Below are positions 26,845 to 34,442 of a stretch of DNA of 64,000 nt, piece by piece (the first letter of the stretch is position 1; every line of letters begins with the position of its first letter). The stretch lies in NCBI RefSeq assembly GCF_900172375.1, contig NZ_FWFS01000002.1:236071-300070 (forward strand). The letters are read 5' to 3'. The notes below the pieces were generated by a model. That model ran no database searches. It saw nothing but the letters and a program-made list of their open reading frames with translations, and was not told the origin of the DNA. The position numbers and the translations under genes were made by a program. Origin of the DNA: Aquimixticola soesokkakensis (GTDB lineage: Bacteria; Pseudomonadota; Alphaproteobacteria; Rhodobacterales; Rhodobacteraceae).

Positions 26845-26863
26845 ATCATGTTGTATGATATAT
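26845..26863. promoter_or_regulatory. Putative GntR operator at the transporter-operon promoter
   Basis: ATCAT-GTTGT-ATGAT is a perfect 5-bp inverted repeat (26845-26859) running into TGTATGATATAT (26852-26863). It shares TGTATGAYA with the site at 19368-19380. It lies about 50 bases upstream of the dppB-like start and overlaps an AT-rich promoter-like stretch. Confidence 0.5.
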
Positions 26864-27332
26864 TTTGAACCTGTCACACAGATCGGCGAGCGTCAAGACA
26901 TTCATCCCGGAGATCAAGCGCGGTTCAAAGCGATCAGCGCTGCTCGCTGCCGGGGCACGCAAACAGCATAGGCGGCGCAGCATCGTTGTTGGGGCTTTGC
27001 CGTGTTGGGTCTTTGGGTTGCGCCTAAAATTTGGGCGCACCTCAAAGGTGGCGGGCGCTTGGATCGCGCGCAGGGGTCTTTGCGCAGCCCGACTGGCTTC
27101 GCAAACAAGTCAAGAAATTACGCTGTAAAATCAATCTATCACCCTGCATCTGTCACAGGGGCAGATCCAGGCGCTGCGCATGAACGCATAAATAATTCGT
27201 ATATTTCTAAAAGATAACTAATCTTTCGTAATGCTCTTGGAGATGCCTTTACTGCAAGGGCGGTCTCGCAAGGCCGTATGGCTCTCCCCGTCGCCACCCA
27301 AAAACCAACGCGCTCCCAACAGGACCTTCCCG
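26864..27332. other. Intergenic region with no convincing gene
   Basis: A stretch of about 470 bases between the divergent dppB-like and amino-acid binding-protein genes. Open frames across it have poor ribosome sites and no recognisable protein character. The last 130 bases are markedly AT-rich (around 27190-27230) and probably hold the promoter for the 27333 gene. No clear riboswitch or terminator was seen. Confidence 0.55.
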
Positions 27333-28163
27333 ATGAAATTCATTCCGCCCCTCACCGCCGCCGCCCTGCTCCTCGCGGCTCCGCTCAGTGCGCAAGAAAC
27401 CCTGCACACGGCGGTCGATCCCAACTTCGCCCCTCATGCCTCCATGACCCTGAGCGGTGAACTGGAGGGCTTCCAGCTTGATCTTGGCGATGCTTTGGCC
27501 GAGCAGCTCGGCGTGACCATCGACGTGGCTGGCGTCAACTTTGTCGGGATCATTCCCGGCATGAACGCAGGCACCTACGACTTCATTCTCGCCCCCGTCA
27601 CGGCCAATGCCGAGCGCGCCGAAAACATGTTGTTTACCGAAGGCTACATCTACACAGGGCTTGAGTTCGGCCATAAATCCGGCACCCCCGACCTTACCTC
27701 TCTCGACGATCTGGCGGGTAAAACCGTGGCCGTGAACAAGGGGTCGAACTACGATCAGTGGGCGCAGGAAAACGCTGAAAAATACGGGTTCAGCGCGCTT
27801 ACCCTCGACAGCTTTACCTCTGCCACCGACGCCGTTGTCACCGGGCGCGCCGACTACCAGCTTGGCGGCACCAGCACCATCAAATACGCGGCTTTGAAAG
27901 TCCCCAGCTTCGAGCCGGGATTTGTGATGACCGACACACGCTCGCATTGGTCGCTGGCCGTCGCCAAAGACAATGTCGAGATGCGCGACAGGCTTGAGAC
28001 CGCCATCGAGTGCCTCAAGCTGAGCGGCAAGATCGCGGACATATCCGAAAAATGGTTCGGCGTTGCCCCGGGTGCCGATGACGCGGAAAACATTGTCTTT
28101 GCGGGCTTCGGCGTTCCCGGTCTGGCAAATTACGACGACACAGACCACACGCCCGACTGTTGA
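27333..28163 (+). CDS. Amino-acid-type ABC transporter substrate-binding protein (family 3)
   Basis: A 276-residue periplasmic protein with a signal peptide of about 18 residues (ending PLSAQ) and the SBP_bac_3 pattern: PHASMTLSGELEGFQLDLGDALAEQLGV, then LDDLAGKTVAVNKGSNYDQWA. Family members bind polar amino acids, opines or similar compounds. ATG 27333 follows AGGAC. It is followed by a broken ATPase, two permeases and a hydantoin/Asp-Glu racemase, so its ligand may be an amino acid or hydantoin-related compound. Confidence 0.9.
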   Translation: MKFIPPLTAAALLLAAPLSAQETLHTAVDPNFAPHASMTLSGELEGFQLDLGDALAEQLGVTIDVAGVNFVGIIPGMNAGTYDFILAPVTANAERAENMLFTEGYIYTGLEFGHKSGTPDLTSLDDLAGKTVAVNKGSNYDQWAQENAEKYGFSALTLDSFTSATDAVVTGRADYQLGGTSTIKYAALKVPSFEPGFVMTDTRSHWSLAVAKDNVEMRDRLETAIECLKLSGKIADISEKWFGVAPGADDAENIVFAGFGVPGLANYDDTDHTPDC

Positions 28164-28173
28164 GGGCCGTCTG

Positions 28174-28497
28174 ATGTCGCATTTGCTATCGCCAGCAACA
28201 GTCACCCCCACGCGGCCCCTGACCGAGACCGGCACGCTGGAGACATCTTTTGGCGATACGCAGGTGCTCAAAGCGATCAGCCTCAAGGTCCGTCAGGGGG
28301 AGCCGGACTTTGTGATCGGCTCCTCGGGATCTGGGAAATCGACGATGCTGCGCTGCGGCAACCGCCTTGAGGCGCCGACATTGGCGCTGAAGGTGATGCA
28401 AGGCCTGCGCGATCAGATCGTTGGCGCGCCCAAATCCGAGTGCCTCAACGCCTGTTTTCCGCGGGTCGCAGGGCAGGCAAAGGACGAGACAGAATAA
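28174..28497 (+). pseudogene. Internally deleted amino-acid ABC transporter ATPase
   Basis: Only 107 codons remain of a protein that is normally about 240 residues. The N-terminus is intact (SFGDTQVLKAISLKVRQGE, then Walker A GSSGSGKST and LRCGNRLEAPT). It then jumps directly to a C-terminal-like tail (APKSECLNACFPRVAG, resembling the end of GlnQ/HisP proteins). The Q-loop, LSGGQ signature, Walker B and H-loop are missing while the frame stays open, as expected of an in-frame internal deletion. The product cannot hydrolyse ATP normally. The next permease start overlaps its stop (TAATG), so the operon order is preserved. Confidence 0.85.
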
Positions 28498-29165
28498 TGG
28501 GTTTCCTCGAAACATTCTTCAATTTTTCCGTGATGGCGAAGTATTTCCCCGACATCCGTGACGCGTTTTTCGTCACCATCGGTGTTGGTGTCAGCGTCAT
28601 TGTCACGGGCATCGGCTTGGGCATTGTGCTGGCTTGCCTGCGCGCCTACCGCCTGCCCGTCCTCTCGGCGCTGATCGTCATCTTCGCCGATTTCATGCGC
28701 GCCATGCCCCCGTTGGTGCTGATCCTGATCCTCTATTTTGGCCTACCCTCTTTCGGGGTGACGCTGTCGGGATGGGCTGTGCTGTATCTGGTGCTCAGCT
28801 GTGTGCTTGCCGCCTTTGCCGAAGAAATCATCTGGGCAGGCTTGACCGCCATGCCGCGGGGCCAATGGGAAGCGGGCCGCGCGACGGGCCTGTCATTCTT
28901 TCAGGTGCTCATGGGCATCGCCCTGCCCCAGGCGTGGCGCATGGGCATTGCGCCGCTGGTCAACCGCGCGCTCGCGATCACCAAAATGGCAGCGCTTGGC
29001 TCGGTGATCGGCGTGAAGGAAATCCTGACCGTCGCAGGCTCGGCCCAAAGTTTTTCCGGCTCTGCGACCCCGCTCACGATGGCCGCAGGGGCCTATATCA
29101 TCATCTTTTTGCCGATCGTGATCCTGTCGCACCGCATTGAACGCCGCTTTCACTACGCGACGTAA
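28497..29165 (+). CDS. Amino-acid ABC transporter permease (HisM/GlnP-like)
   Basis: A 222-residue inner-membrane protein with the polar-amino-acid permease pattern: FADFMRAMPPLVLILILYFGLP in the first half and the EAA-like loop GQWEAGRATGLSFFQVLMGIALPQAWR in the second. The start overlaps the stop of the truncated ATPase gene (TAATG). It pairs with the permease at 29175 to form the membrane channel of this importer. Confidence 0.93.
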   Translation: MGFLETFFNFSVMAKYFPDIRDAFFVTIGVGVSVIVTGIGLGIVLACLRAYRLPVLSALIVIFADFMRAMPPLVLILILYFGLPSFGVTLSGWAVLYLVLSCVLAAFAEEIIWAGLTAMPRGQWEAGRATGLSFFQVLMGIALPQAWRMGIAPLVNRALAITKMAALGSVIGVKEILTVAGSAQSFSGSATPLTMAAGAYIIIFLPIVILSHRIERRFHYAT

Positions 29166-29174
29166 GGACAGAAC

Positions 29175-29846
29175 ATGGACTTGTTTTTACAGACCTTCTT
29201 CGATTTCGACATCATGCGACAGGCGTGGCCTTTGCTGCTGAAAGGCGCGGTGATGACGCTTGAACTGTGCACCATCGTCATTGCCCTTGGCCTGATGGGT
29301 GGGCTGACCTTGGCGCTTGGCGCCCTCTCCTCCCGGCGGTTTGTGCGGGCATTGGCCATCAGCTACATCGACCTTTTTCGCGCCATTCCGCCGTTGGTGT
29401 TGATTGTTTTCATCTACTCCGGCCTGCCGTTTGCGGGGATTCGCCTCTCGCCCTTCGTGGCGGTCGTGATCGCTTTCATGCTCAACAACTCCGCCTATTT
29501 TGCAGAAGTGTTTCGCGCAGGCATCCTGTCGATCCCGCGCGGTCAAAGCGAAGCGGCGCGTGCCACAGGCGTCTCGGCCCGTCATACCATGACCCGGATC
29601 GTCCTGCCCCAAGCGGTGCGAAACGTCTTGCCCGACTTGCTCTCGAATGTGGTGGAGGTTGTCAAAATGACCTCCCTTGCCTCGGTCGTTTCGCTCTCGG
29701 AGCTGCTGTACTCTGCCGGGATGGCGCGTGCGGCGACCTATAACTCCTCCCCGCTGATCCTCGCTGCGGCGATGTATCTTGTGGTGCTCTGGCCCCTCGT
29801 GCGGGTTATTTCGCGCTTTCAACGCGAGCTCGCCGTTCAGCGCTGA
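29175..29846 (+). CDS. Amino-acid ABC transporter permease (HisQ/GlnP-like)
   Basis: A 223-residue inner-membrane protein with YIDLFRAIPPLVLIVFIYSGLP and the loop GQSEAARATGVSARHTMTRIVLPQAVR, both diagnostic of polar amino-acid permeases. It starts 9 bases after the first permease with AAGGACAG upstream. Both permeases look intact, which contrasts with the truncated ATPase. Confidence 0.93.
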   Translation: MDLFLQTFFDFDIMRQAWPLLLKGAVMTLELCTIVIALGLMGGLTLALGALSSRRFVRALAISYIDLFRAIPPLVLIVFIYSGLPFAGIRLSPFVAVVIAFMLNNSAYFAEVFRAGILSIPRGQSEAARATGVSARHTMTRIVLPQAVRNVLPDLLSNVVEVVKMTSLASVVSLSELLYSAGMARAATYNSSPLILAAAMYLVVLWPLVRVISRFQRELAVQR

Positions 29847-29868
29847 CATGGTTCAAAAGGACGTTTAC

Positions 29869-30012
29869 ATGACGAAACCGATGATCGGGGCCGAAGCGGA
29901 TGGCGCCACATGCGATTTGCGCAACGCCACCCTCTTCAATTTCGCCGCACTTTGCAGGGTCGCAGAATCCACCAAGATCACCCCACAGACCGGCGTCGAG
30001 GAGCGCAAATGA
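29869..30012 (+). CDS. Small hypothetical protein, possible gene remnant
   Basis: A 47-codon frame (starting MTKPMIGAEADGATCDLRNATLFNF) between the second permease and the racemase gene. It has an AAGGACG ribosome site, and its TGA overlaps the racemase ATG. I recognise no family. Because the ATPase gene in the same operon is internally deleted, this could be the fused ends of another deleted gene kept for translational coupling, or a genuine small leader protein. Confidence 0.4.
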   Translation: MTKPMIGAEADGATCDLRNATLFNFAALCRVAESTKITPQTGVEERK

Positions 30013-30644
30013 TGGATCCTATTGTTGTTGTGAATCCCAATTCCTGCACCGCCGTGACGCAGGGGCTGCGTGAGGCGCTGCGCCCCTTTGGCGGGCGTTT
30101 CGAGGTCTGCGACATCCCCGCATCGCCTGCGACCATTGCCACCCAGGAAGACGTGGATCGCGCGGGGCTGGTCTTTGCCGACATATGCGCTGCGCGCCCT
30201 CAAGCGGCCGCTTTCGTGACCGCGTGTTTTTCCGATCCCGGGCTATATCTGGCCCGCTCGAAAGTGCGCCAGCCGGTGATCGGCATTCAGGAGGCCGGGA
30301 TACTCGCGGCCATGTCGCGCGCTGACCGTTTCGGGATCATCGCCCTTTCCCCCAAGTCGATCGAGCGCCATTTGCGCAAAATCCGCACGATGGGCGTGAG
30401 CGAGCGGTTGGTCGCGGATCTGCCCCTGCCCGATGTCTCTGCCGAAGCCTCCGGACGTGATCGCGAGGTGTATAAAATGACGTTGGCGCTGGCCTTGCAG
30501 CTGCGCGACATGGGAGCCGGTGCGGTGGTTTTGGGCTGTGCGGGCATGGCGCCCATCCGCGCGCAGCTTGAGCGCGATAGTGGCTTGGCCGTTATTGATC
30601 CGGTGGTTGCCGGTGCGGCTCTCGCGCTTGCGGCAACGCTTTGA
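30009..30644 (+). CDS. Asp/Glu/hydantoin racemase family protein
   Basis: A 211-residue cytoplasmic protein of the cofactor-independent racemase superfamily. It opens IVVVNPNSC and carries two catalytic cysteines, one in FVTACFSDPGL and one in VVLGCAGM, as two-base racemases require. Hydantoin racemases interconvert D- and L-5-substituted hydantoins; related members racemise Asp/Glu or act as maleate isomerases. Its link to an amino-acid-type importer suggests hydantoin or D-amino-acid use. The start overlaps the upstream small frame (ATGA). Confidence 0.85.
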   Translation: MMDPIVVVNPNSCTAVTQGLREALRPFGGRFEVCDIPASPATIATQEDVDRAGLVFADICAARPQAAAFVTACFSDPGLYLARSKVRQPVIGIQEAGILAAMSRADRFGIIALSPKSIERHLRKIRTMGVSERLVADLPLPDVSAEASGRDREVYKMTLALALQLRDMGAGAVVLGCAGMAPIRAQLERDSGLAVIDPVVAGAALALAATL

Positions 30645-30758
30645 TTGACTGGTGCTGTGCGGGCTTTGGCGTGTCCAAAATCCGAGTCGCGTAAAAATGT
30701 ATATACAAATGATATTCAATGTCGTAACACTCTACTTGCCCAACGCGAGTCAACGACC

Positions 30759-30965
30759 ATGACCGACAAGAAGAAGCCAAAGAAGAAAGAGCGCAAAGAC
30801 AGCCAGTTGATCGTCAGGATCACGGCCTCTGATCGCGACAGGTTCGTGTCGCTTTGCGACGAACTGGACACGAGTGCCGCGCGCGAAATTCGCCGCTTTA
30901 TCCGTGACTTTCTTCAAGAGCACGACGGTCAGCCGTCTGGGCAAGACCTAAAAACTGGAGAGTAA
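30759..30965 (+). CDS. Small basic protein with ribbon-helix-helix-like region
   Basis: A 68-residue protein. A lysine-rich start (MTDKKKPKKKERKD) is followed by QLIVRITASDRDRFVSLCDEL and DTSAAREIRRFIRDFL, the strand-helix-helix pattern of ribbon-helix-helix DNA-binding proteins, and a polar tail. RHH dimers bind DNA through the beta strand. It is immediately followed by a Lys-rich 39-residue gene and then an HhH protein with a histone-like tail, so a nucleoid-associated or autoregulatory role is possible. No toxin partner is visible. Confidence 0.65.
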   Translation: MTDKKKPKKKERKDSQLIVRITASDRDRFVSLCDELDTSAAREIRRFIRDFLQEHDGQPSGQDLKTGE

Positions 30966-30967
30966 AC

Positions 30968-31087
30968 ATGTCGAAAAAATCCAACATCAAAGCGCTGAAA
31001 AAAGAAGTCAAACTGCGCAAAGGCAAAGTCGAGCGTCAGCTTGGCAAGCTTAAAGCCGCGAAAAAAGCGCTCAAGAAAGCCGCTTGA
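30968..31087 (+). CDS. 39-residue lysine-rich peptide
   Basis: A short frame starting two bases after the RHH-like gene's stop, behind a GGAGAG site. It encodes a highly basic, probably helical peptide built on Lys-Ala-Leu repeats (MSKKSNIKALKKEVKLRKGK, then a KLKAAKKALKKAA ending). A strong terminator follows at 31105. Composition resembles the tails of bacterial histone-H1-like proteins. It is too short for most gene callers, but the ribosome site, tight spacing and terminator support it. Confidence 0.65.
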   Translation: MSKKSNIKALKKEVKLRKGKVERQLGKLKAAKKALKKAA

Positions 31088-31104
31088 TTTTGCGATGACG
31101 CATG

Positions 31105-31136
31105 AGGGGCTGGCGCTACGGCCGGCCCCTTTTTTT
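31105..31136 (+). terminator. Rho-independent terminator after the small basic genes
   Basis: AGGGGCTGGC (31105-31114) pairs with GCCGGCCCCT (31121-31130), with one G-T pair and a 6-base loop, and is followed by a run of T to 31136. Confidence 0.9.
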
Positions 31137-31195
31137 GATCTTTGCGCCGCCGTGAGCGCTTTATCTGGCTTGGCGCGTTTCAAGGATGTTTCCAC

Positions 31196-31762
31196 ATGAC
31201 ACCGATCCTGAATGTCGCGGGCGTTGGCCCTGCGCTGGCCAAACTGTTGGCCACAAAGAACATCAAAACGGCCGAAGATCTCGCGCAGACCGCGCCCGGC
31301 GTGTTGCTTGCCCTGCCGCGTTTCGGCCCGGCACGGGTTTCTGCCATGTTGGCGGCGGCCCAAGCTTTGGTCACGCCCGCGCGCGCCAAAACCGTGCGCC
31401 AAACGCCTGCCACACCCGCGCCCGCGCCACAGCCGCCGACCCAAACGGCGGATGAGGCGGTGACGCTCGTAAAGAAAGCAAGCGCCAAGAAACCCAAGAC
31501 CCGCGCCGCAAAAGACACGGCCAAAACCGCCCGTGACCGCGTCAAAGAGACGCCCGATGCCACCTCCAAAAAGGGTAAGAAGGCCAAGAAAGCCCTGAAA
31601 AAGGCCGCCAAACAGCAGGCCGCAAAGAGCGTCAAGAAAAGCACCAAAAAAGCGTCCGAAAAATCTTCGGCAAAATCGGGGAAGGCATCCGGTAAGAACC
31701 GCAGCAAATCCGCGGGCAAAAAATCCAAAAAGAAGACCCGTAAATCTTCCGGGAAATCCTAA
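31196..31762 (+). CDS. Helix-hairpin-helix protein with long histone-H1-like tail
   Basis: A 188-residue protein. Residues 1-60 contain two helix-hairpin-helix-like units (VAGVGPALAKLLATKNIKTAEDL and LLALPRFGPARVSAML), a non-specific DNA-binding fold. Residues 60-188 are low-complexity Lys, Ala, Ser and Thr repeats with KKxxK spacing, like H1-type nucleoid proteins. A structured DNA-binding head with a disordered basic tail suggests DNA compaction or tethering. I place the start at ATG 31196 behind AAGGA. It follows the terminator, so it has a separate transcript. Confidence 0.75.
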   Translation: MTPILNVAGVGPALAKLLATKNIKTAEDLAQTAPGVLLALPRFGPARVSAMLAAAQALVTPARAKTVRQTPATPAPAPQPPTQTADEAVTLVKKASAKKPKTRAAKDTAKTARDRVKETPDATSKKGKKAKKALKKAAKQQAAKSVKKSTKKASEKSSAKSGKASGKNRSKSAGKKSKKKTRKSSGKS

Positions 31763-31807
31763 GGACCTGACCGCGTTAGGGCGCGCGAGGTGGTGCCGGT
31801 TGGCCCC

Positions 31808-34111
31808 TCACGGCACAAGCCGTACCGGCGTTCCCTTATAGGCGGGCGTTTTGGAATGTTTTTCGTGGTAGGACAGTGGCACCAGCGGATTCAATTCGGG
31901 ATAGTAGCCCGCGATGCAGCCATCCGGCAGATCATAGGCCGTGACCGTAAAGCCCGACACCCGGCGCTCCGTCTCGGGTTCGATGGCGGTTACAAGGTCG
32001 ATCTTTTGTCCCTCGCTCAGACCCAGACGCGCCATTTGCGTGCGATTGATCAGCACCACCTCGCGGCTGCCTTTGAGCCCGCGCAAGCGGTCGCTGTAGC
32101 CATAGATCGTGGTGTTGAACTGGTCGTTCGAGCGCAGGGTGATCAGGGTCAGAACATCCGGCTGGTCGGGGATCACGCCAAGCGCCGATAGCATCGTGGG
32201 CGGCGTGAACTGCGCCTTGCCGCTTTGGGTGTTCCAGATCCGCTCGCGTGCCGGATTGCCGCGATAAAATCCCCCCGGCTCCATGAGGCGTGCGTTGAAA
32301 TCGGCAAAATCCTTTGGAAAGGTCGCGGCGATCAGGTCGCGCACCCGATCATAATTCGCGCACCAGCCGTCCCAGTCGAAGTTAGGGTTTTGCGGAAGCG
32401 TTGCCTTTGCCAGACCCGCGACAATCGCCAGCTCCGAGCGCAGGCTGTCGCTTGGCGGTTCTGCGCCGCCCACCGAGCCGTAAATATGGGAAAACGTGTC
32501 CTCCATCGAAATCACCTGTTCGCCGCCCGCCTGAATATCGCGATCGGTGCGCCCCAGACAGGGCAGGATCAGCGAAACCTCGGCGGGCACAAGATGCGAG
32601 CGGTTGAGCTTGGTGGCGATCTGCACGCTCAGGCGCAGCCGGGGCCACGCCGCTTCCATGCGCTCGATGTCGGGCAGCGCGCGCAGCAGATTGCCACCCA
32701 GCGAAATCACCCCCCGCACCTTCCCCTCAAGAAGCGCTTCGCAGGCGTGAACCGCGTTCAATCCGTCTTGCTCGGGGGGCTCGATCCCGAACAGCGCGCG
32801 CAGTTTGTCGGCGGGCATATGGGCGGATTTTTCCCCGATCCCCACGGTGCGCTGGCCCTGCACGTTGGAATGGCCCCGCACCGGCGACACGCCCGCGCCA
32901 AGCCGCCCCAGATTGCCGCGCATCATCAGAAAGTTGCACAGCATTCCCAGATTGAGCCAGCCGTTCACATGTTGGGTCATGCCCATCCCGTAGATGCCGA
33001 TGACGTTCTTGGCGGTCAGATAGACCTGCGCCGCCTCGCGGATCATGGCCTCGGTCAGCCCCGAATGGGCTTCCAGTTCGGCCCAAGTGGTGGCCCGCAC
33101 CGCTTCGACTGTCTGCTCGAACCCTTCGGTATGCTCGGAGATGAACGCGTGATCCAACACCGTTCCGGGCGCGGCATCTTCGGCCTCAAGCACGCATTTC
33201 ATCAGCCCCGCAAGCACCGAAATATCGCCGCCCGGGCGCAATTGGTAGTATTTCTCGGAAATCTGTGTCGGCGCGCCGATTGTCATCTGTTTGACGTTTT
33301 GCGGCGATTTGAATTCGATCAGCCCACGTTCGCGCACCGGATTGAAGGTGACCACCCGACAGCCCCGTTGCACCGCCTTTTTGAGGATATTGAGAAACCG
33401 GGGACTGTTTGATCCCGTGTTCTGGCCAAAAAAGAAAATCGCATCGCAATGGTCGAAATCTTCAAGCGTGCAGGTGCCAACCGGTGTTCCGATGTAGGTC
33501 TTGAGGTTCACGCTGGTGGTCTCGTGACACATATTCGAGCTTTGGGGCAGGTTCTGGTGGCCCATGGCGCGCGCAAACAACGCGTAAAGATAGGCCGCCT
33601 CCAGACCCGCATGGCCCGAAGCGTAGAACACGGCCTCTTGGGGGTCCATCGCCCGAAGTTCGGCCCCCACCAGCGCAAAGGCCTCCTCCCAGCCGATTGG
33701 CACATAGCGATCGGTCGCGGCGTCATAGCGCAGCGGTTCGGTCAGGCGCCCCGTGCGTTCGAGGTCGTGATCGTGCCACGCGCGCAGGCTCGTGAGCGAA
33801 TGCTCGGCAAAGAAGTCAGCGCCCGCGCGTTTGCGGTCCAGTTCCCACATCGTCGCCTTGGCGCCGTTTTCGCAAAACTCGAACCGTGCCGGACCCGCCG
33901 GTTTCGCCCAGGCACAAGAGGAACACATCACCCCCCCGGGCTTGTTCAGCTTCGCCAGAATCCGCGCTGCAACAGCCGATGTTTGCGAGGTCGCAACAAC
34001 CCGCGCAATTCCCTCAACCGATCCCCAGCCCCCCGCCGGATGCCGGTCATAGGGCGTTGTCGGGTCTTGTTGCGTGGCGGGATGCTCGATGTCGGAAAGC
34101 TTGGGGTCCAT
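31808..34111 (-). CDS. FdhF/YdeP-like molybdopterin oxidoreductase
   Basis: A 767-residue protein of the 'molybdopterin oxidoreductase alpha subunit' (YdeP/FdhA-like) group. The N-terminus has MCSSCAWAKP and FEFCENGAKA, the central region GHAGLEAAYLYALFARAMG and NTGSNSPRFLNILKKA, and the C-terminal molydopterin-dinucleotide domain holds LRSNDQFNTTIYGYSDR. No partner iron-sulfur or diaphorase gene is adjacent. Known relatives range from formate dehydrogenase-like enzymes to the acid-resistance protein YdeP; the substrate here is unknown. I chose ATG 34111 because GAGGAG precedes it; the longer frame to 34285 has no such site. Confidence 0.88.
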   Translation of the reverse strand: MDPKLSDIEHPATQQDPTTPYDRHPAGGWGSVEGIARVVATSQTSAVAARILAKLNKPGGVMCSSCAWAKPAGPARFEFCENGAKATMWELDRKRAGADFFAEHSLTSLRAWHDHDLERTGRLTEPLRYDAATDRYVPIGWEEAFALVGAELRAMDPQEAVFYASGHAGLEAAYLYALFARAMGHQNLPQSSNMCHETTSVNLKTYIGTPVGTCTLEDFDHCDAIFFFGQNTGSNSPRFLNILKKAVQRGCRVVTFNPVRERGLIEFKSPQNVKQMTIGAPTQISEKYYQLRPGGDISVLAGLMKCVLEAEDAAPGTVLDHAFISEHTEGFEQTVEAVRATTWAELEAHSGLTEAMIREAAQVYLTAKNVIGIYGMGMTQHVNGWLNLGMLCNFLMMRGNLGRLGAGVSPVRGHSNVQGQRTVGIGEKSAHMPADKLRALFGIEPPEQDGLNAVHACEALLEGKVRGVISLGGNLLRALPDIERMEAAWPRLRLSVQIATKLNRSHLVPAEVSLILPCLGRTDRDIQAGGEQVISMEDTFSHIYGSVGGAEPPSDSLRSELAIVAGLAKATLPQNPNFDWDGWCANYDRVRDLIAATFPKDFADFNARLMEPGGFYRGNPARERIWNTQSGKAQFTPPTMLSALGVIPDQPDVLTLITLRSNDQFNTTIYGYSDRLRGLKGSREVVLINRTQMARLGLSEGQKIDLVTAIEPETERRVSGFTVTAYDLPDGCIAGYYPELNPLVPLSYHEKHSKTPAYKGTPVRLVP

Positions 34112-34442
34112 GGAATCGCTCCTCTTTGGCACCAACATAGCGCGAAAATTCGCTGTGACACACCGGCCTGCCTGATTTGCGATTACTTGCGACATGCGCG
34201 CAACGGCGCAGCACGCAGACACGATGGCACCGGTTGGTGTTTTGCTGGAATCAGGCAGGAAACAGGCAGGAAACAGGGGGGGCACACCGCATATCGCGAT
34301 CTGCGCCGTGGCGAAAATCGCTGAGTAGCGGAAATACTTTCAAGTAAAAACAAAGTGTTAATATGGATTTTTTCGAAGCAGCGATTTTGTGCTTTCAAAA
34401 CTTCACAACTTAACGCTAAGTTGTGAAGAACAGGAGAACCTT
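34112..34442. other. Intergenic region with tandem repeat and promoter-proximal palindrome
   Basis: About 330 bases between the divergent oxidoreductase and sugar-isomerase genes, with no convincing gene. It contains an 11-base tandem duplication (CAGGCAGGAAA at 34252-34262 and 34263-34273, then a partial third copy) and a TAATAT that could be a -10 element (34359-34364). The perfect inverted repeat at 34401-34428 is listed separately. Confidence 0.6.
34401..34428. promoter_or_regulatory. Perfect 12-bp inverted repeat upstream of the sugar operon
   Basis: CTTCACAACTTA (34401-34412) and TAAGTTGTGAAG (34417-34428) are exact inverted copies separated by ACGC. The element ends 14 bases before the ATG at 34443, just upstream of the AGGAG ribosome site. 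It is a likely operator for the RpiR-family regulator encoded at the end of the operon. There is no T-tract, so termination is unlikely. Confidence 0.65.

Noticed and set aside
25555..26868. Long plus-strand open frame (about 437 codons) opposite the DppB/DppC-like permeases
   Set aside because: It is antisense to two clear permease genes, has low-complexity His/Gln/Asp-rich composition and no recognisable domain; a GC-rich shadow frame.
26865..27128. Small plus-strand open frame in the 26.9-27.1 kb gap
   Set aside because: No ribosome site, no family resemblance and unusual composition; treated as non-coding.
28440..28499. Start of the first HisM-like permease at 28440
   Set aside because: The upstream extension lies within the truncated ATPase frame region and has no family character; ATG 28497 with TAATG coupling is better.
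34252..34280. Short CAGGCAGGAAA tandem repeat as a CRISPR array or iteron origin
   Set aside because: Only two full 11-base copies with no spacers, and no cas or replication gene nearby.
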